NCBI GenBank assembly: GCA_024195265.1
Contig: JAJLRJ010000004.1
Coordinates: 31,640,285-31,704,284, forward strand
Reading direction: 5' to 3'
DNA: 64,000 nt
Source: Dendrophyllia cribrosa
Lineage: Eukaryota > Cnidaria > Anthozoa > Scleractinia > Dendrophylliidae
In this document: positions 1 through 11,760 of the stretch, piece by piece
Layout of the letters: every line of letters begins with the position of its first letter
Position numbering within the stretch: position 1 is the first letter of the stretch
Translations under genes and position numbers: made by a program
The notes under the pieces: generated by a model
Databases searched by the model: none
What the model was told of the DNA's origin: nothing
What the model saw: only the letters and a program-made list of their open reading frames with translations

Positions 1-3000
1 ATGTTAACATTTTCAGTGGAGTCAGGCAGCGAACGCACCCCTCAGGATGACCATATGTATTTCATTCTTGTTTTTAAAAGACAGTCGAAAAACTTAAATC
101 CAACATTCAAACAGAGAAGGAAAATCTACAAAGTGTTCGCTATGAGCCAGATTTACATAGGAATATTTCCCGTTGACAAGAGGTTTAGAAAAAAATTAGA
201 CTGTCACACTATTCTTTGAAAGAATCTATGAACAACAATAGACTTTCAACAGTAATTAACAGAAATTTTGACACTGAACTTTTTGTTATATTGCTTCAAA
301 AAGCTCCGAACTCAGAGGAAATCAACAAGGTTCTTTATCCAGGACATTTGAATCGTTTTGTGTTAAAACTTGTATTAACAGTTTCTAAATTTTCCGCAAA
401 AATTCAGTGTCTGTATCGTAAATAAATAAAAACAAATCATCTTGTGTGCAATCTACTGCGGAATTCTTAATACCGGCATGACAGTGTATGTGCGACATGT
501 ACGCATAAAAGAAAAAAATAGGCAAGTTATTTCAAGCTGTTCTTCGTAGTTTTCATCTTAATGGCTTAATTCCTGATACAAAAACAAAGAAAATGGACTC
601 TAATGTATTCAACAGCATAGACAGTGATGAAGATGAAATACTGTAGCTTCCAAATTTGATGTCAGGCCACAAAACAGATATTCATAGTTTCCATTGGTCA
701 CTTTGATCCGGTCGCAATCTCGGAGCTTACAGGTCATGCCAATCCCACGTCAATACAATCGTACAGACAATTCCATGGAAACACAACGGGAAATGTTTAA
801 AAAGCTCTCAGGAGATTCTTGCACAAATATCTTCAGCAGCACATCGACCACTGTTGATGCAACAAATTTACAGCAACAACAGCTCTTTTCAAATCTGTTT
901 AATATTTCAATGCTGAACTCTTGCCAGGTTAACATTTATTTCCAAAATGACAAGTGATTTTCCATTTCATTATCTCGGATGGAGTTACTCCACTGCATGT
1001 CCTCAGTTTTTTTAACATTTATAATAGGGAGTTGTAATTGATTGTTTTTTAAACGTTTGAACATTCTAAAGGTTGCAATCACCATTTGAAAATATTCACG
1101 CTGCCATTTCGAAGTTTAAATAATCAATTGGTGTTGTATGCATAAATTGTATAAATTTGTTGTAAAGATTTCCATTGAAGTGCACAATTCAGGTAGAAAT
1201 CCAGGCAGATTTATGTAAAAAATTGACCAAGCTTTCATTGATGATAAAACAAAGGAAATAATATCTTTGAACCCACGTCTCCTGTCAGAATATTTTGGAC
1301 AATCACAAAGTGCCACACAATTTTTTTTAACCAATCAGACTGAATTTTGAGACGTCAATACGACTTTATGTTGATGTCTCAAAAGCAAGCAAAAGTATCT
1401 GAGGATCGTGATACTAATTGTAAGAATAGATTTAACAGCATGCAATTAAAAGTGCATTAATGTGAAATGTGTGGCTTGCGACAGATCGTGACAGAAGCAG
1501 GACACAGTTTTCCTATTGCCTGAATATTTTCAATAAACAATAGCAAAATAGCAGTGTGAAAATAGATCTGGATGGGATCATCAGTCTGATATAATGGGTA
1601 GCCTGTACTCTCTATATTTAACAGTAGTTTTTATATAATGCAAATCAATGTGGAGTACAAATAAAGTTGTTGTTGTTGGTTGGCCATTGGAAATTGTGTA
1701 TAATACTTAAAATTTGTTGGAAGTGTTAAGCCATTACAGAATATTACAAAGAAGTAATTACTACTTCCATATATAAGAAAGTTTAATTTGATCAGTTGAC
1801 ATTATTTTCACATTTTTTTTTATGTAAGTATGTTAGAATTTAAAAGATGTAAAAGTTCAAGTTTAAAATACCAAGCCATGTATAAAGGTGCACAAGTAAT
1901 CGCAGATGTGGAGAACATCTTGCAATTTATTTGAGGGTCCTTGTGAGAATAAAAATCGTGGATGAAAAGCTGGAGCTGATGTGCTGACAATTACTTATCA
2001 ATGTGACAAAGGCCATTTTGACACCTGGAACTCATTCAAAGTGCTTGCAACCAAAAAAAACCTGCAAGCCTGCAATGCTGTGTACAGTCTGGTAGGAGGA
2101 CCTGCTAAAGCAAAGACAGTAGGAGAACTGCCACGATCCCGAAAACAAATGTATGATCTTCAATGGAATCCCAGAGTAGGGAGGGATCCAGTTGAAGATT
2201 TGGTTGTATTAAATACAAGGTTGTTTGCTATATTCTCTTCATTTTAGTATCAGGAAAATAATATTTTGATTATATGGGATCAATTCAGCTGATACCCATT
2301 CTTTTAACCATGTTATGCTGTTACTAAGAAAATATGTTTTGGCATGCAACATTTACTGTTTAATGATCATTAATTTTAATTTGACGTGGTTTTGTGTAGT
2401 TTCCTTGCTTTGTTTTGCAGAAAAAGTATGCAGTTTTCCTGTAAAAGACTTCAGAACACCACTTAACAGGATCCTGCAACCCTTAATTAAGTCTAAACGA
2501 GTGAAGAGGAGCAAGCCAGTCATGTTTACGAAACACATGGCGTACTTCAACGAACTTCAAGAAGTCTCCTAGACAGGACGACAATGGAACATGTGAACTG
2601 AACAAGCACAAGTTCGATCCTATCAATGATGACACTAAACCAATTAATCAACCAGGCACTAACTTGTCAATGTTTCTTAAAGTCCCGAGTTCACTTTTAA
2701 TTGCAATGAATTTCTTTTATGCAAAAAATCGATGAGGTTTGTGTGTGACAAACGAGGGGTCATTTTAATACCAACAAGTAATAGTTTGACCGCCAGTTTT
2801 TCCCACGCGAAAAAAATCAATTTACTTTTAAACAAGCAAATGGTCAAAACAAAAGGAAGCTTTTTTAATCTCAAAAGCCAGAACACTTGAACCTGAACGT
2901 CCAAAAACAAACATTTCACGTGTCTACTCCTTAAATACTAAGATTGTAGCTTTTTTCCTGCAAATAATTAGTATCTGTAATTAAGCTATTTTTCAATAAT

Positions 3001-3150
3001 CAATAAAAAAAATATAGGTGATCTTTAGTTTCCTTTACTCATTATTTTTTATTCTATTTTCCTACTGTCAAGTTATGTCATCAGTCTTGCATATTTCCAA
3101 TTTTATGCAAAAAGTATTATTCTACAACACATTTACCAATGTATTTTTCC
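1..3150. other. No recognised gene (left edge)
   Basis: AT-rich sequence with only short ORFs and no family I recognise. The one stretch that reads like protein is at 1981-2247 on the plus strand, described separately. An exon-like reading also follows a pyrimidine-rich AG at about 2420, but I cannot assign it. Confidence 0.4.
1981..2247 (+). CDS. Possible exon, unknown protein
   Basis: An open frame of about 88 codons containing a GHFDTWNSF segment, a LPRSRKQMYDL segment and a PVEDLVV segment. The composition is protein-like (balanced, with clustered charged and aromatic residues), unlike the other short ORFs nearby. I do not recognise the family. It could be the first part of a mobile-element protein, since the rest of the left half of the window is transposon-derived. 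No splice partner was confirmed. Confidence 0.25.
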   Translation: MLTITYQCDKGHFDTWNSFKVLATKKNLQACNAVYSLVGGPAKAKTVGELPRSRKQMYDLQWNPRVGRDPVEDLVVLNTRLFAIFSSF

Positions 3151-3349
3151 AATGTATTTTTCCCCATTTGACCATTGTACCTGAAGATAACTAATTTGGC
3201 CAATCAAAATAACGTACTTAAAAAATCAAAAAATCTATTGCACCAGTCTGCTTCAACAGTACCACCAGAGTTTGCCAGTCTGAAGGGCAGACATCTACCC
3301 TTTGCTTGCAATTGCTTACTTTTGTATTGTTTACACTACAAGAATATAT

Positions 3350-4440
3350 ATAAGAATAAAAGCGTCACAGGCTCTGGAAGAAAGCAACACAGATGAGGCT
3401 AAGCAACAAGATAAAAACCCAGTGTTAAGACCAGTAAACCTCCCAAGAAAAGTATTAAGAAAACTAAACTTAAAAATCAGTGGAAATGCTTAGTGATGTG
3501 TTCAAAGCTTCTGTTGAAAGGGAAACCGAGATGTTTATGAAAAAAAGACAAAGATAACAGTACTTAAGGATGACAGTAATTTACCAGACACTCTTTCTCA
3601 TAACAACAACAAAAAATTCTTTGGAGAGGGTCACCAAGATTTTGGGGTCCACTCAAAATGCTTGGGACCCCAATCTGACCAGACATGTGTGTCCCACCAC
3701 CCAGATTGAAAAATCCTAGTGCCATCCCTGCATTGTATTACTTTGCTTAGATTTAACTCGCTCGGCTGGTCGGTAACCTCCAATTTTTTTTAATAGATCA
3801 TTTTCTTTTTCAATTCTCGACGGATTGTAAATCAAAGGTCTCTGAGAGCCATCTCGTTAATACGAAACAAGGCAAGGTTAATTTTAGAGGCCGCAAGACA
3901 CCAAACTTAAGTGGCTACTTCTTATCTTGCAACAAAGACAAAGAAACTCTAGCCCTATTATTTTTCGAGCTAGTAAACAAATGATGGCATAATTGAACAT
4001 TCTAAAGACGTAAGAGCTTAACTCTGAAGGTCTAGTACAAAACACCACAAAACCCACAGGAATCATTTCAGGCCTGTCAACATAGTCCCTAATAGCGCTA
4101 ATTCTCAACGAATTGTAAATCAAAGCCTTCTGAGAGCCATCTCGTTAATACGAAACAAGGCAAGGTTAATATTAGCGGCTGCAAGAAACCAAACTAAAGC
4201 GGCTACTTCGTGCAACAAAGACAAAGAAACTCTAGCCCTATTATTTTTCGAGCTAGCAAATAAATGACGGCATGACGGATTGTAAATCAAAGTGCTCTGA
4301 GAGCCATCTTGTTAATACGAAACAAGACAAGATTAATTTTAGAGGCCGCAAGCAACCAAACTTAAACGGCTACTTCTTATCTTGCAACAAAGACAAAGAA
4401 ACTATAGCCCTATTATTTTTCGAGCTAGCAAACAAATGAC
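3350..4440 (+). repeat. First copies of the hAT-associated repeat module
   Basis: Holds the same module that recurs to the right: a segment ending in a run encoding ALEESNTDEAK-type peptide (3360-3490), then ACAGTACTTAAGGATGACAG, then a segment around GCCATCCCTGCATTGTATTA. The block CTGAGAGCCATCT...CTAGCAAACAAATGA is repeated three times in a row (about 3838-3990, 4120-4270 and 4295-4445), so this first array is locally amplified. All frames are broken. Confidence 0.6.
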
Positions 4441-4599
4441 AGCAAAATTTAACATCCTAAAGACGTCAGAGTTCAACTCTGAAGGTCTAGTACACAACAC
4501 CACAAAACCGTGCCTTGATGGTTGCCACTCACAGGGTTGTCATGGAGACCTTACACACTCAGTTCAGATTGCTCATGGCCCCACCTTCTAGGCACCATT

Positions 4600-4953
4600 C
4601 CCCAAGCTCATCTATTGTTGATGAGTTTAAAGTATTATATTTTTCATAATATGTATTTATAGATTTAAGACTCATTAGGGATGAGTTACATGTATGTAAG
4701 AGGAAGTTGACCTTGTCAATAAGACTGAAGCAGTGGTATCTACATGTAGGGACTTCGAAGATGTGGATAAAAGCGACACAGGCTCTGGAAGAAAGCAAAA
4801 CAGATGAGGCTAAGGGACAAGATAAAACAAAACAGTGTTAAGACCGGTAAACCTCCCAAGAAAAGTATTAAGAAAACGAAACTTAAAAATCAGTGGAAAT
4901 GCTCAGTGATGGGTTCAAAGCTTCTGTTGAAAGGGGAACCGAGATGTTTAAGA
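4600..4953 (+). repeat. hAT-associated repeat module, partial copy
   Basis: Matches the segments at about 11,390-11,760 and 17,335-17,700. It begins at CCCCAAGCTCATCTATTGTT and runs to GAACCGAGATGTTTAAGAAA, where homology stops at an unrelated insert (4954-5809). The module resumes immediately after that insert. Confidence 0.6.
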
Positions 4954-5809
4954 AAACGAGCGGATCCGTACAGATAGTTCGCAGTTGTTTCTCAGAAAGT
5001 AGTGCAATTTTGTCTTCGCTGTTACTGTTGTTGAGTTGAGAAATCGGGAGCAAACTGCAGTGGACATCACAGTGGATTTTTGTTTATTACATGTAATAAA
5101 CAGAAACAATCTCAAAATCATCTTTTCTGTTCGCCAGACTACGTGTCACCAGATGTTTATACAAAAGAAGACAAAGAATAAGCATTTGGCGACACGCAGT
5201 CTGGCAATTTAATTGGGGGATTGTCAGACCAAAAAGTAGTTGAATGTTTCGAAAAACACATCAAAACGAAAATTCTTTGCCTTCAATTGCAGCAAGGTCC
5301 ACAAAGAAATTTTCCTTTAGCTCTTTTATCACACGTCGGAATGTCTCATCATATCTTGTATCCACAGTCACGTAATACAGTGTTACAGTAATCAGCCAAC
5401 AATTCCCTGCTTTGTTGCCGTATAAATTTTTACCAAAGCAGTCCTCGAAGAAATAGCGAGGCAATAATAATGTTTGCTTTCCAACAAGGCTGAGAAATAA
5501 TATTCTGTCTTGAACAGTTTGAAAGTTCTTTACCGAAGAAACAGCGCCAAACTTTGAGAAACTTCTCAAAAACCTGCCTCGAACGTACACCACTTCACGC
5601 TCAAAAAAAGTTTCCGCATACACCGGAACTTTACGCATACGGCGGAAGTGACGATGATAGCTTGTTCAAGTAAGCCAAAATATTGTGTCCAACAGACAAC
5701 AATACAAAGACACGTTGGGCTCAAGATATGCTATTTCGCTTACATGAACAGCCGACCGCTCTCTCGAGCGCCCTCTAAACTTCGTAGTTGCTATAGCAAC
5801 TACGAACTA
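4954..5809. mobile_element. Unclassified insert interrupting the repeat module
   Basis: The other copies of the module read straight from GAGATGTTTATGAAAAG into AAGACAATAAAGATAACAG. Here about 856 bp of unrelated sequence lies between those two points. The outer parts share a short inverted motif: TAGTTCGCAGTTG at 4975 and its complement-like CAACTACGAACTA ending at 5809. That resembles short hAT-type termini, but no matching target duplication is visible. The insert contains one minus-strand ORF and a short internal inverted repeat at 5132-5152 and 5191-5210. Confidence 0.4.
5261..5638 (-). CDS. Hypothetical 125-aa protein in the insert
   Basis: The longest ORF in the inserted segment. It is Phe/Val/Arg-rich, with an ERE-VVYVRGRFL beginning and an acidic-basic C-terminus (RRVIKELKENFFVDLAAIEG). 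No motif I can name, no signal peptide, no zinc ligands. It is the only substantial ORF in the insert and could be the remains of an element-encoded or captured gene. Being a chance ORF is also possible. Confidence 0.25.
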   Translation of the reverse strand: MRKVPVYAETFFEREVVYVRGRFLRSFSKFGAVSSVKNFQTVQDRILFLSLVGKQTLLLPRYFFEDCFGKNLYGNKAGNCWLITVTLYYVTVDTRYDETFRRVIKELKENFFVDLAAIEGKEFSF

Positions 5810-6365
5810 AAAAAGACAATAAAGATAACAGTACTTAAGGATGACAGTAATTTGCCAGACACTCTTTCTCATAACAACAAAAATTTTTTTGGAGAGGGTC
5901 ACCAAGATTTTAGGGGCCCCCTCAAATTGCTTGGGACCCCAATTTGACCAGACATGTGTGTCCCAGGACACAGATTGAAAAATCCTAGTGCCATCCCTGC
6001 ATTGTATTACTTTGCTTAGATTTAACTTGCTTGGATGGTCGGTAACCTCCAATTTTTTAATAGAGAATTTTCTTTTCCAATTCTCGACAGATTGTAAATC
6101 AAAGGTCTCTGAGAGCCATCTCGTTAATACGAAACAAGGTAAGGTTAATTTTTGGAGGCCACAAGAAACCAAACTTAAGCGGCCACTTCTTATCTTCCAA
6201 CAAAGACAAAGAAACTCTAGCCCCATTATTTTCCAGCTAGAGAACAAATGATGGCATAACTGAACATTCTAAAGACGTAAGAGCTAAACTCTGAAGGTCT
6301 AGTACACAACACCACAAAACCCACAGGAGTTATTTCAGGCCTGTCAACATAGTACCTAATAGTGC

Positions 6366-7288
6366 TGATGTCTCAGTTAATGGCCAATCAGCTGATGCCG
6401 AAGCAAAAGGTACAGGCTTTGTGAGGCTCCTCGGGTCATTTGAATTTGTTTACTTTCTTCATTTCTTTCTGGACCTTTGCCAGATCCTAGCAAGAATGTC
6501 TCTCAAGTTCCAGGCTAATGACACTCCAGTGGAGAATATGACCACATTTGTTGCATGAACTTTGTCTGCTGTTCGTGCCCTCGGTACAACACCAGGAAGT
6601 AATTAAGCTGCATTTCTGAGGGAAGTTGGAGATGGAACTGTTTATAAGGGACAGGAACTTCGAAGTAACAGAGACAGTGCAATACAGAATGTCAGCCGTA
6701 ACAAGCAGGCCGTACTCATTGCAGTTATTGCTCATCTTCAGCGCAGGTTTTCTTCATTTCAAAATGAGGACATATTCAAGAATATGTCCATTTTTAATTT
6801 CAAGAACTGGCCCTTAGGATTAGAGGTACTACAAGTCTATGGCAATGAACAGCCCTCATCAGTAGTTGATCATTTTGAAGAACTGTTGATAAGAAATGAT
6901 TGTGACATTGATTCTGTTGCTTTAGAGTGGGTTGAATCGAACATATATGTTTCCGGTTTGGAGACAGCTGAACCAGCAGTTTCTTACCTAGACCTATGGC
7001 AAAGGGTTGTCAGACAAAATGAGGATAGCTTCAAGAACATCATCCTGGTGCTTATGATTGTGTTGCTGATTCCAATCCACACTAGTGAAGTTGAGAGAGG
7101 CTTTTCTCTTATAATCAAGATTGGCGAGCAAGGCTAACGACCCCTACCTTAAATGAACTGATGCGCATTTCTCTTTTGGGTTGGAGAAGAGCAAGAAGAC
7201 CCAAAATTAAGCCCCATGGACCCAGAGCAAGACAGGCAAGATGTGAACATGATCTGGATGCTGAAGACAGCTCTGAAGAAGAACAGTA
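6366..7288 (+). pseudogene. ZNF862-like hAT transposase C-terminal fragment A, copy 1
   Basis: Translation in successive frames gives the C-terminal third of a ZNF862-type hAT transposase. A LGSFEFVYFLHFFLDLCQIL segment lies at about 6427-6486. Then come the RNWP-like segment FNFKNWPLGLEVLQVYG (6784 onward) and the hAT dimerisation region with PIHTSEVERGFSL (about 7075-7113). The frame is lost near 7113, and the terminal acidic tail lies in another frame. A TGA at about 6556 also breaks the upstream part. The catalytic N-terminal half is absent. This is a dead fragment, and CR1-like sequence replaces its 3' flank. Confidence 0.8.
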
Positions 7289-7289
7289 A

Positions 7290-7745
7290 ACTGCAATACT
7301 CTTGTGGCCTTGATCCATATCCACTACAACAAGAAAAACTTGATAAACTCCAAGTGGTTGAGAACTTTGCATGTCAGATCATTAGCAGAGCCAGAAAATT
7401 CATCTATATTACACCAATACTGAAGCGTTTACATTGGCTTCCAGTCAGAGACCAACTTTACTATCGTCAAGAAATCATGTGCTTTGAATGCATGACAGGA
7501 AGTGCCCTAGGTTACTAGACTGTGCAGTTTAATTAATGCTCTGACGTGTCAAAGCGCTCTACTAGAAATACACAAGCTCTTGATATCTCACTATTTGGAT
7601 CTACCAGTGAACAGGAAACTTTTCATTATCAGGTTGTTAGTCTTTGGGACTCTCTGAAACCTAAATTTAAACTTTGCCAATATCAGAGCAACTTTAAACA
7701 GTCCTTAGAGTGTCAACTCTTAATGAAATTCTTAAGTTAATTAAC
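7290..7745 (+). mobile_element. CR1/Jockey-like LINE 3' fragment, copy 1
   Basis: Translation shows the end of a non-LTR reverse transcriptase: KLQVVENFACQII, then ITPILKRLHWLPVRDQLYY (7411-7467), then in another frame KRSTRNTQALDISLF and a QETFHYQVVSLWDSL segment (7546-7740). HWLPV and SLWNSL-like blocks are typical of the region after the RT domain in CR1/RTE/Jockey-clade LINEs. It lies within the hAT 3' flank: TATGTGGCTAAATG resumes right after it, as in the hAT B copy at about 9724. It is truncated at the 5' end, as is usual for LINEs. Confidence 0.75.
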
Positions 7746-7842
7746 TTTAATTTTTACTATTTATGTGGCTAAATGTAATGTTTTTGTCACTTTGGCTTTG
7801 CTCTAGTTGACTTTTCTTGTTTACGCTTTTACGATGGGTTCT

Positions 7843-8650
7843 CGTAACACTCTGAACAGCTCCCCTTTTGCTGCCCGCATCGGCCCAAGAGGATGGTATC
7901 GTCCCAAATCAGATCAGCGATATCGAGTGCTACAAGCACGACTGTCTCGTCAACCACGGCCAGTGTTCCACTGTATCTCAGTGTGATGGTGCCTTGGTGG
8001 TTGCTGCTCACAGGGTTGTCATGGAGACCCTACACGCTCAGTTCGGATTGCTCGTGGCCCCACCTTCTAGGCACCATTCCCCAAGGGAAACCAAGATGTT
8101 TATGAAAAGAAGACAATAAAGATAACAGTACTTAAGGATGACAGTAATTTGCCAGACACTCTTTCTCATAACAACAACAAAATTCTTTGGAGAGGGTCAC
8201 CAAGATTTTGGGGCCCCCTCAAAATGCTTGGGACCCCAATTTGACCAGACATGTGTGTCCCAGGACACAGATTGAAAAATCCTAGTGCCATCCCTGCATT
8301 GTATTACTTTGCTTAGAGTTAACTCGCTTGGATGGTCAGTAACCAATTTTTTTTAATGGATAATTTCCTTTTCCAATTCTCAACGGATTGTAAATCAAAG
8401 GTTTCTGACAGCCATCTCGTTAATACGAAAGAAGGTAAGGTTAATTTTTGGAGGCCACAAGAAACCAAACTCAAGCGGCTACTTCTTATCTTGCAACAAA
8501 GACAAAGAAACTCTAACCCCATTATTTTTCCAGCTAGAGAACAAATGATGGCATAACTGAACATTCTAAAGACGTAAGAGCTAAACTCTGAAGGTCTAGT
8601 ACACAACACCACAAAACCCACAGGAGTTATTTCAGGCCTGTCAACATAGT
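7843..8650 (+). repeat. Module copy with internal deletion
   Basis: The block ending at CCATTCCCCAAG (about 8090) jumps directly to GGAAACCAAGATGTTTATGA, whereas the full copies at 11.4 and 17.3 kb have about 340 bp between these points. The rest (8125-8650) is the standard module with broken frames. Copy 2 of this segment is at 13,790-14,597. Confidence 0.6.
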
Positions 8651-8654
8651 ACCT

Positions 8655-9600
8655 AATAGTGCTGATGTCTCAGTTAATGGCCAATCAGCTGATGCCGAAG
8701 CAAAAGGTACAGGCTTTGTGAGGCTCCTCGGGTCATTTGAATTTGTTTACTTTCTTCATTTCTTTCTGGACCTTTGCCAGATCCTAGCAAGAATGTCTCT
8801 CAAGTTCCAGGCTAATGACACTTCAGTGGAGAATATGACCACATTTGTTGCAAGAACTTTGTCTGGTGTTCGTGCCCTCGGTACAACACCAGGAAGTAAT
8901 TAAGCTGCATTTCTGAGGGAAGTTGGAGATGAAACTGTTTAAAAGGGACAGGAACTTCGAAGTAACAGAGACAGTGCAATACAGAATGTCAGCCAGCCAT
9001 AACAAGCAGGCGGTACTCAATGCATTTATTGCTCATCTTCAGTGCAGGTTTTCTTCATTTCAAAATGAGGACATATTCAAGAATATGTCCATTTTCAATT
9101 TCAAGAACTGGCCCTTAGGATTAGAGGTACTACAGGTCTATGGCAATGAACAGCCCTCGTCAGTAGGTGATCATTTTGAAGAACTGTTGATAAGAAATGA
9201 TTGTGACATTGATTCTGTTGCTTTAGAGTGGGTTGAATCGAACATATATGTTTCTGGTTTGGTGACAGCTGAACCAGCAGTTTCTTACCCAGACCTATGG
9301 CAAAGGGTTGTCAGACAAAATGAGGATAGCTTCAAGAACATCATCCTGGTGTTTATGATTGTGTTGCTGATTCCAATCCACACTAGTGAAGTCGAGAAAG
9401 GCTTTTCTCTTATGAACAGGGTAAAACAAGATTGGCAAGCAAGGCTAACGACCCCCACCTTAAATGAACTGATGCGCATTTCTCTTTTCGGTTGGAGAAG
9501 AGCAAGAAGACCCCAAATTAAGTCCCATGGACCCATAGCAAGACAGGCGAGATGTGAACATGATCTGGATGCTGAAGACAGCTCTGAAGAAGAACAGTAA
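8655..9600 (+). pseudogene. ZNF862-like hAT transposase C-terminal fragment B, copy 1
   Basis: The better preserved fragment. An LGSFEFVYFLHFFLDLCQ start (8720s) is followed by TLSGVRALGTTPG and a TAA at about 8900, then by an open frame of 225 codons (8923-9600). That frame carries FNFKNWPLGLEV, FEELLIRNDCDIDSVALEW, a YPDLWQR block, the hAT dimerisation motif PIHTSEVEKGFSLMNRVK, a DWQARL-TPTLNELMRIS block and an acidic tail ending EDSSEEEQ. In intact ZNF862-type proteins these blocks are contiguous and preceded by the DDE core, which is missing here. Only the dimerisation half could be made. Confidence 0.85.
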
Positions 9601-9769
9601 ACTGCAAGACTCTGAAGACATTTGAAATAAGTTTCTTGGCAAGCTTTTATAAGTGTTCATTTATGTGAGGTTCCAACTTCCAAGTTTTTTCCTGTTACAA
9701 TACTGTAATGTGTGTTGATTTTATGTGGCTAAATGCAATATAGCAGTAGTTAAGAGGGGCTAGGTAGGA

Positions 9770-10110
9770 AATGGTCATTTTTCCCTAACCACGCCCATTT
9801 TTGATTTTGAATATAGGAAATGGTCAAAATCCCCTATATACGTCATCAATGACGTCAGCCCAACGGGAAAAAATGGGTGTCTAGGGGGGGGGGGGAATAG
9901 TCAAATTTCCCTTACCACGCCCAATAGGGGATTTTGACTGGAATTTTTTTATATAGGGAATTTTGACTAGAATTTTTTTGATTTTTTTTTTAATTTTTGA
10001 TTTAAGGTGATTTTGAGTATCATATCTTTTCAAAACAATTTTCGATTTTTTTCAAATTTTTTCATCATGCTTACGTCATCAAGCAGCTATAAAAAGGACT
10101 TCACTCATCC
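9770..10110 (+). promoter_or_regulatory. Promoter-like segment upstream of the 125-aa ORF, copy 1
   Basis: AT-rich segment foreign to the repeat module. It contains a palindromic CRE-type site TGACGTCA (9850-9857), a G-run near 9889, repeated GGGGATTTTGACTGGAAT and TAGGGAATTTTGACT motifs, and a good TATA box TATAAAAAG (10088-10096). The TATA box lies about 50 bp upstream of the ORF start at 10139. The pyrimidine-rich stretch TCATCCTCTTTCTCC between them resembles an initiator region. Function is inferred from motif spacing only. Confidence 0.5.
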
Positions 10111-10138
10111 TCTTTCTCCAGTAAAAAGCTAAAAGACA

Positions 10139-10516
10139 ATGAGGCCAGACAACACTTGGTATGTGTACCAGACTCGAAGAGTTAAACAAGCTCAACATCT
10201 CATTCCTTTAGTAGAAGATCGTTGCAAGAGAGAAGATCGGCATTTTATGTTCTGTCACAACAAGAATGACATCCTATTTTGCATTCAAGGACCCTTCCAT
10301 ACAAAACACGGCAAACAGATTGTTCGTTGTGCTGACATGTGGATGAAGAACCTAATATGGAAAGTGGATTATTATTTTCACTGCAGTGATCAAGTCATAG
10401 ACATTGAACAATATCTGACAAGTTATCAAATAGACGAGCCTTTTTACATCAAGAGATCGGTTCTGCCTGAGAGGCAACAAGTGATTGCCATCCCTGCATT
10501 GTATTACTTTGCTTAG
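10139..10516 (+). CDS. Chimeric 125-aa ORF, copy 1
   Basis: It starts 50 bp after a TATA box. The first about 116 codons (MRPDNTWYVYQTRR to SVLPERQQ) are not repeat-derived: basic, with Cys/His pairs (FMFCHNKN, VRCADMWMKN, YYFHCSD). I do not recognise a family. The last codons, IAIPALYYFA and the stop, come from the hAT-associated module (normally read as GCCATCCCTGCATTG in non-coding context). The ORF therefore fuses at about 10,485 into the repeat and uses it for termination. The copy-2 protein differs at one residue (Trp to Arg). Confidence 0.45.
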   Translation: MRPDNTWYVYQTRRVKQAQHLIPLVEDRCKREDRHFMFCHNKNDILFCIQGPFHTKHGKQIVRCADMWMKNLIWKVDYYFHCSDQVIDIEQYLTSYQIDEPFYIKRSVLPERQQVIAIPALYYFA

Positions 10517-11270
10517 ATTTAACTCACTTGGATGGTCAGTAACCAATTTTTTTTAATGGATAATTTCCTTTTCCAATTCTCAACGGATTGTAAATCAAAG
10601 GTTTCTGACAGCCATCTCGTTAATACGAAAGAAGGTAAGGTTAATTTTTGGAGGCCACAAGAAACCAAACTCAAGCGGCTACTTCTTATCTTGCAACAAA
10701 GACAAAGAAACTCTAGCCCCATTATTTTTCCAGCTAGCAAACAAATGACGGCATAACAGAACATTCTAAAGACAAAACAACTGAACTCTGAAGGTCAAGT
10801 ACACAACACCACAAAACTCATAGGAGTCACTTCAGGCCTGTCAACATAGTCCCTAATAGTGCTAATGTCTTTAAATCAAGTCGCTGAAATGGCTTGTTGA
10901 AATGCCTGGTTTGTCGTTAAATTCACCGCAAGCACAATTTGATTTGTAAATGAACATAATAATATTGTAGAGTAAATTTCACTAAATTAAAACTTTCTAC
11001 ATTTGCTCAAAATGATAAACTTAAGTTAGCTAAGTCAGCAAAATCATGACTTCTCTTGCATGATCAAACTGTAATAGAACTTGTGTTCAATGTTTAACGC
11101 ATAACACTGCCATAACTAAGCAGGGCTATTAAGCTCAATATTTAATAAAGGCCAGCCAAACAATTAGACAAATAAATTCTATGCCTTTTACAGTATCTCT
11201 GAATATTTGGGTCGAAGTCGCAGCCTACCCTCCCTCTTCTCATGGTAAGTATATGGTAAGTATTTGTGTT
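10485..11270 (+). repeat. Module copy with 3' extension
   Basis: Begins exactly at the fusion point in the chimeric ORF and continues through CAACATAGTCCCTAATAGTG into an AT-rich extension shared with 16,432-17,217 and 17,890-18,660. No intact coding frame. Confidence 0.6.
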
Positions 11271-11395
11271 CCACTGTATCTCAGTGTGATGATGCCTTGG
11301 TGGTTGCCACTCATAGGGTTGTCATGGAGACCCTATACGCTCGGTTTAGATTACTCATAGCGCCACCTTCTAGGCACCATTCCCCAAGCTCATCT

Positions 11396-11760
11396 ATTGT
11401 TGATGACTTCAAAGTATTTTCATGATATGTATTTATAGGTTTAAGTATAATTATTTGACTCTGAAAAGACTCATTAGGGATGAGTTACATGTATGTAAGA
11501 GGAAGTTGACCTTGTTAATAAGACAGAAGCAGCGGTATCTACATGTAGGGACTTCGAAGATGTGGATAAAAGTGACACAGGCTTTGGAAGAAAGCAACAC
11601 AGATGAGGCTAAGGGACAAGATAAAAAAAACCCAGTGTTTAGACCAGTAAACCTCCCAAGAAATGTTTTAAGAAAACGAAACTTAAAAATCAGTGGAAAT
11701 GCTCAGTGATGGGTTCAAAGATTCTATTGAAAGGGAAACCAAGATGTTTATGAAAAGAAG
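11396..11760 (+). repeat. Module copy with 95-codon open frame
   Basis: The 95-codon ORF at 11,422-11,709 (MICIYRFKYN, then KRKLTLLIRQKQRYLHVG, then QALEESNTDEAKGQD) is repeated exactly at 17,369-17,656 and in degraded form at 4,680-4,900 and 3,360-3,490. It could be the remnant of an element-encoded protein (possibly the hAT N-terminal part). No domain is recognisable, and shared descent explains its conservation. Confidence 0.4.

Noticed and set aside
8319..8621. Recurrent minus-strand ORFs (about 80-145 codons) in every module copy
   Set aside because: Antisense readings of the repeat module. They recur only because the DNA is repeated, and are truncated differently in each copy.
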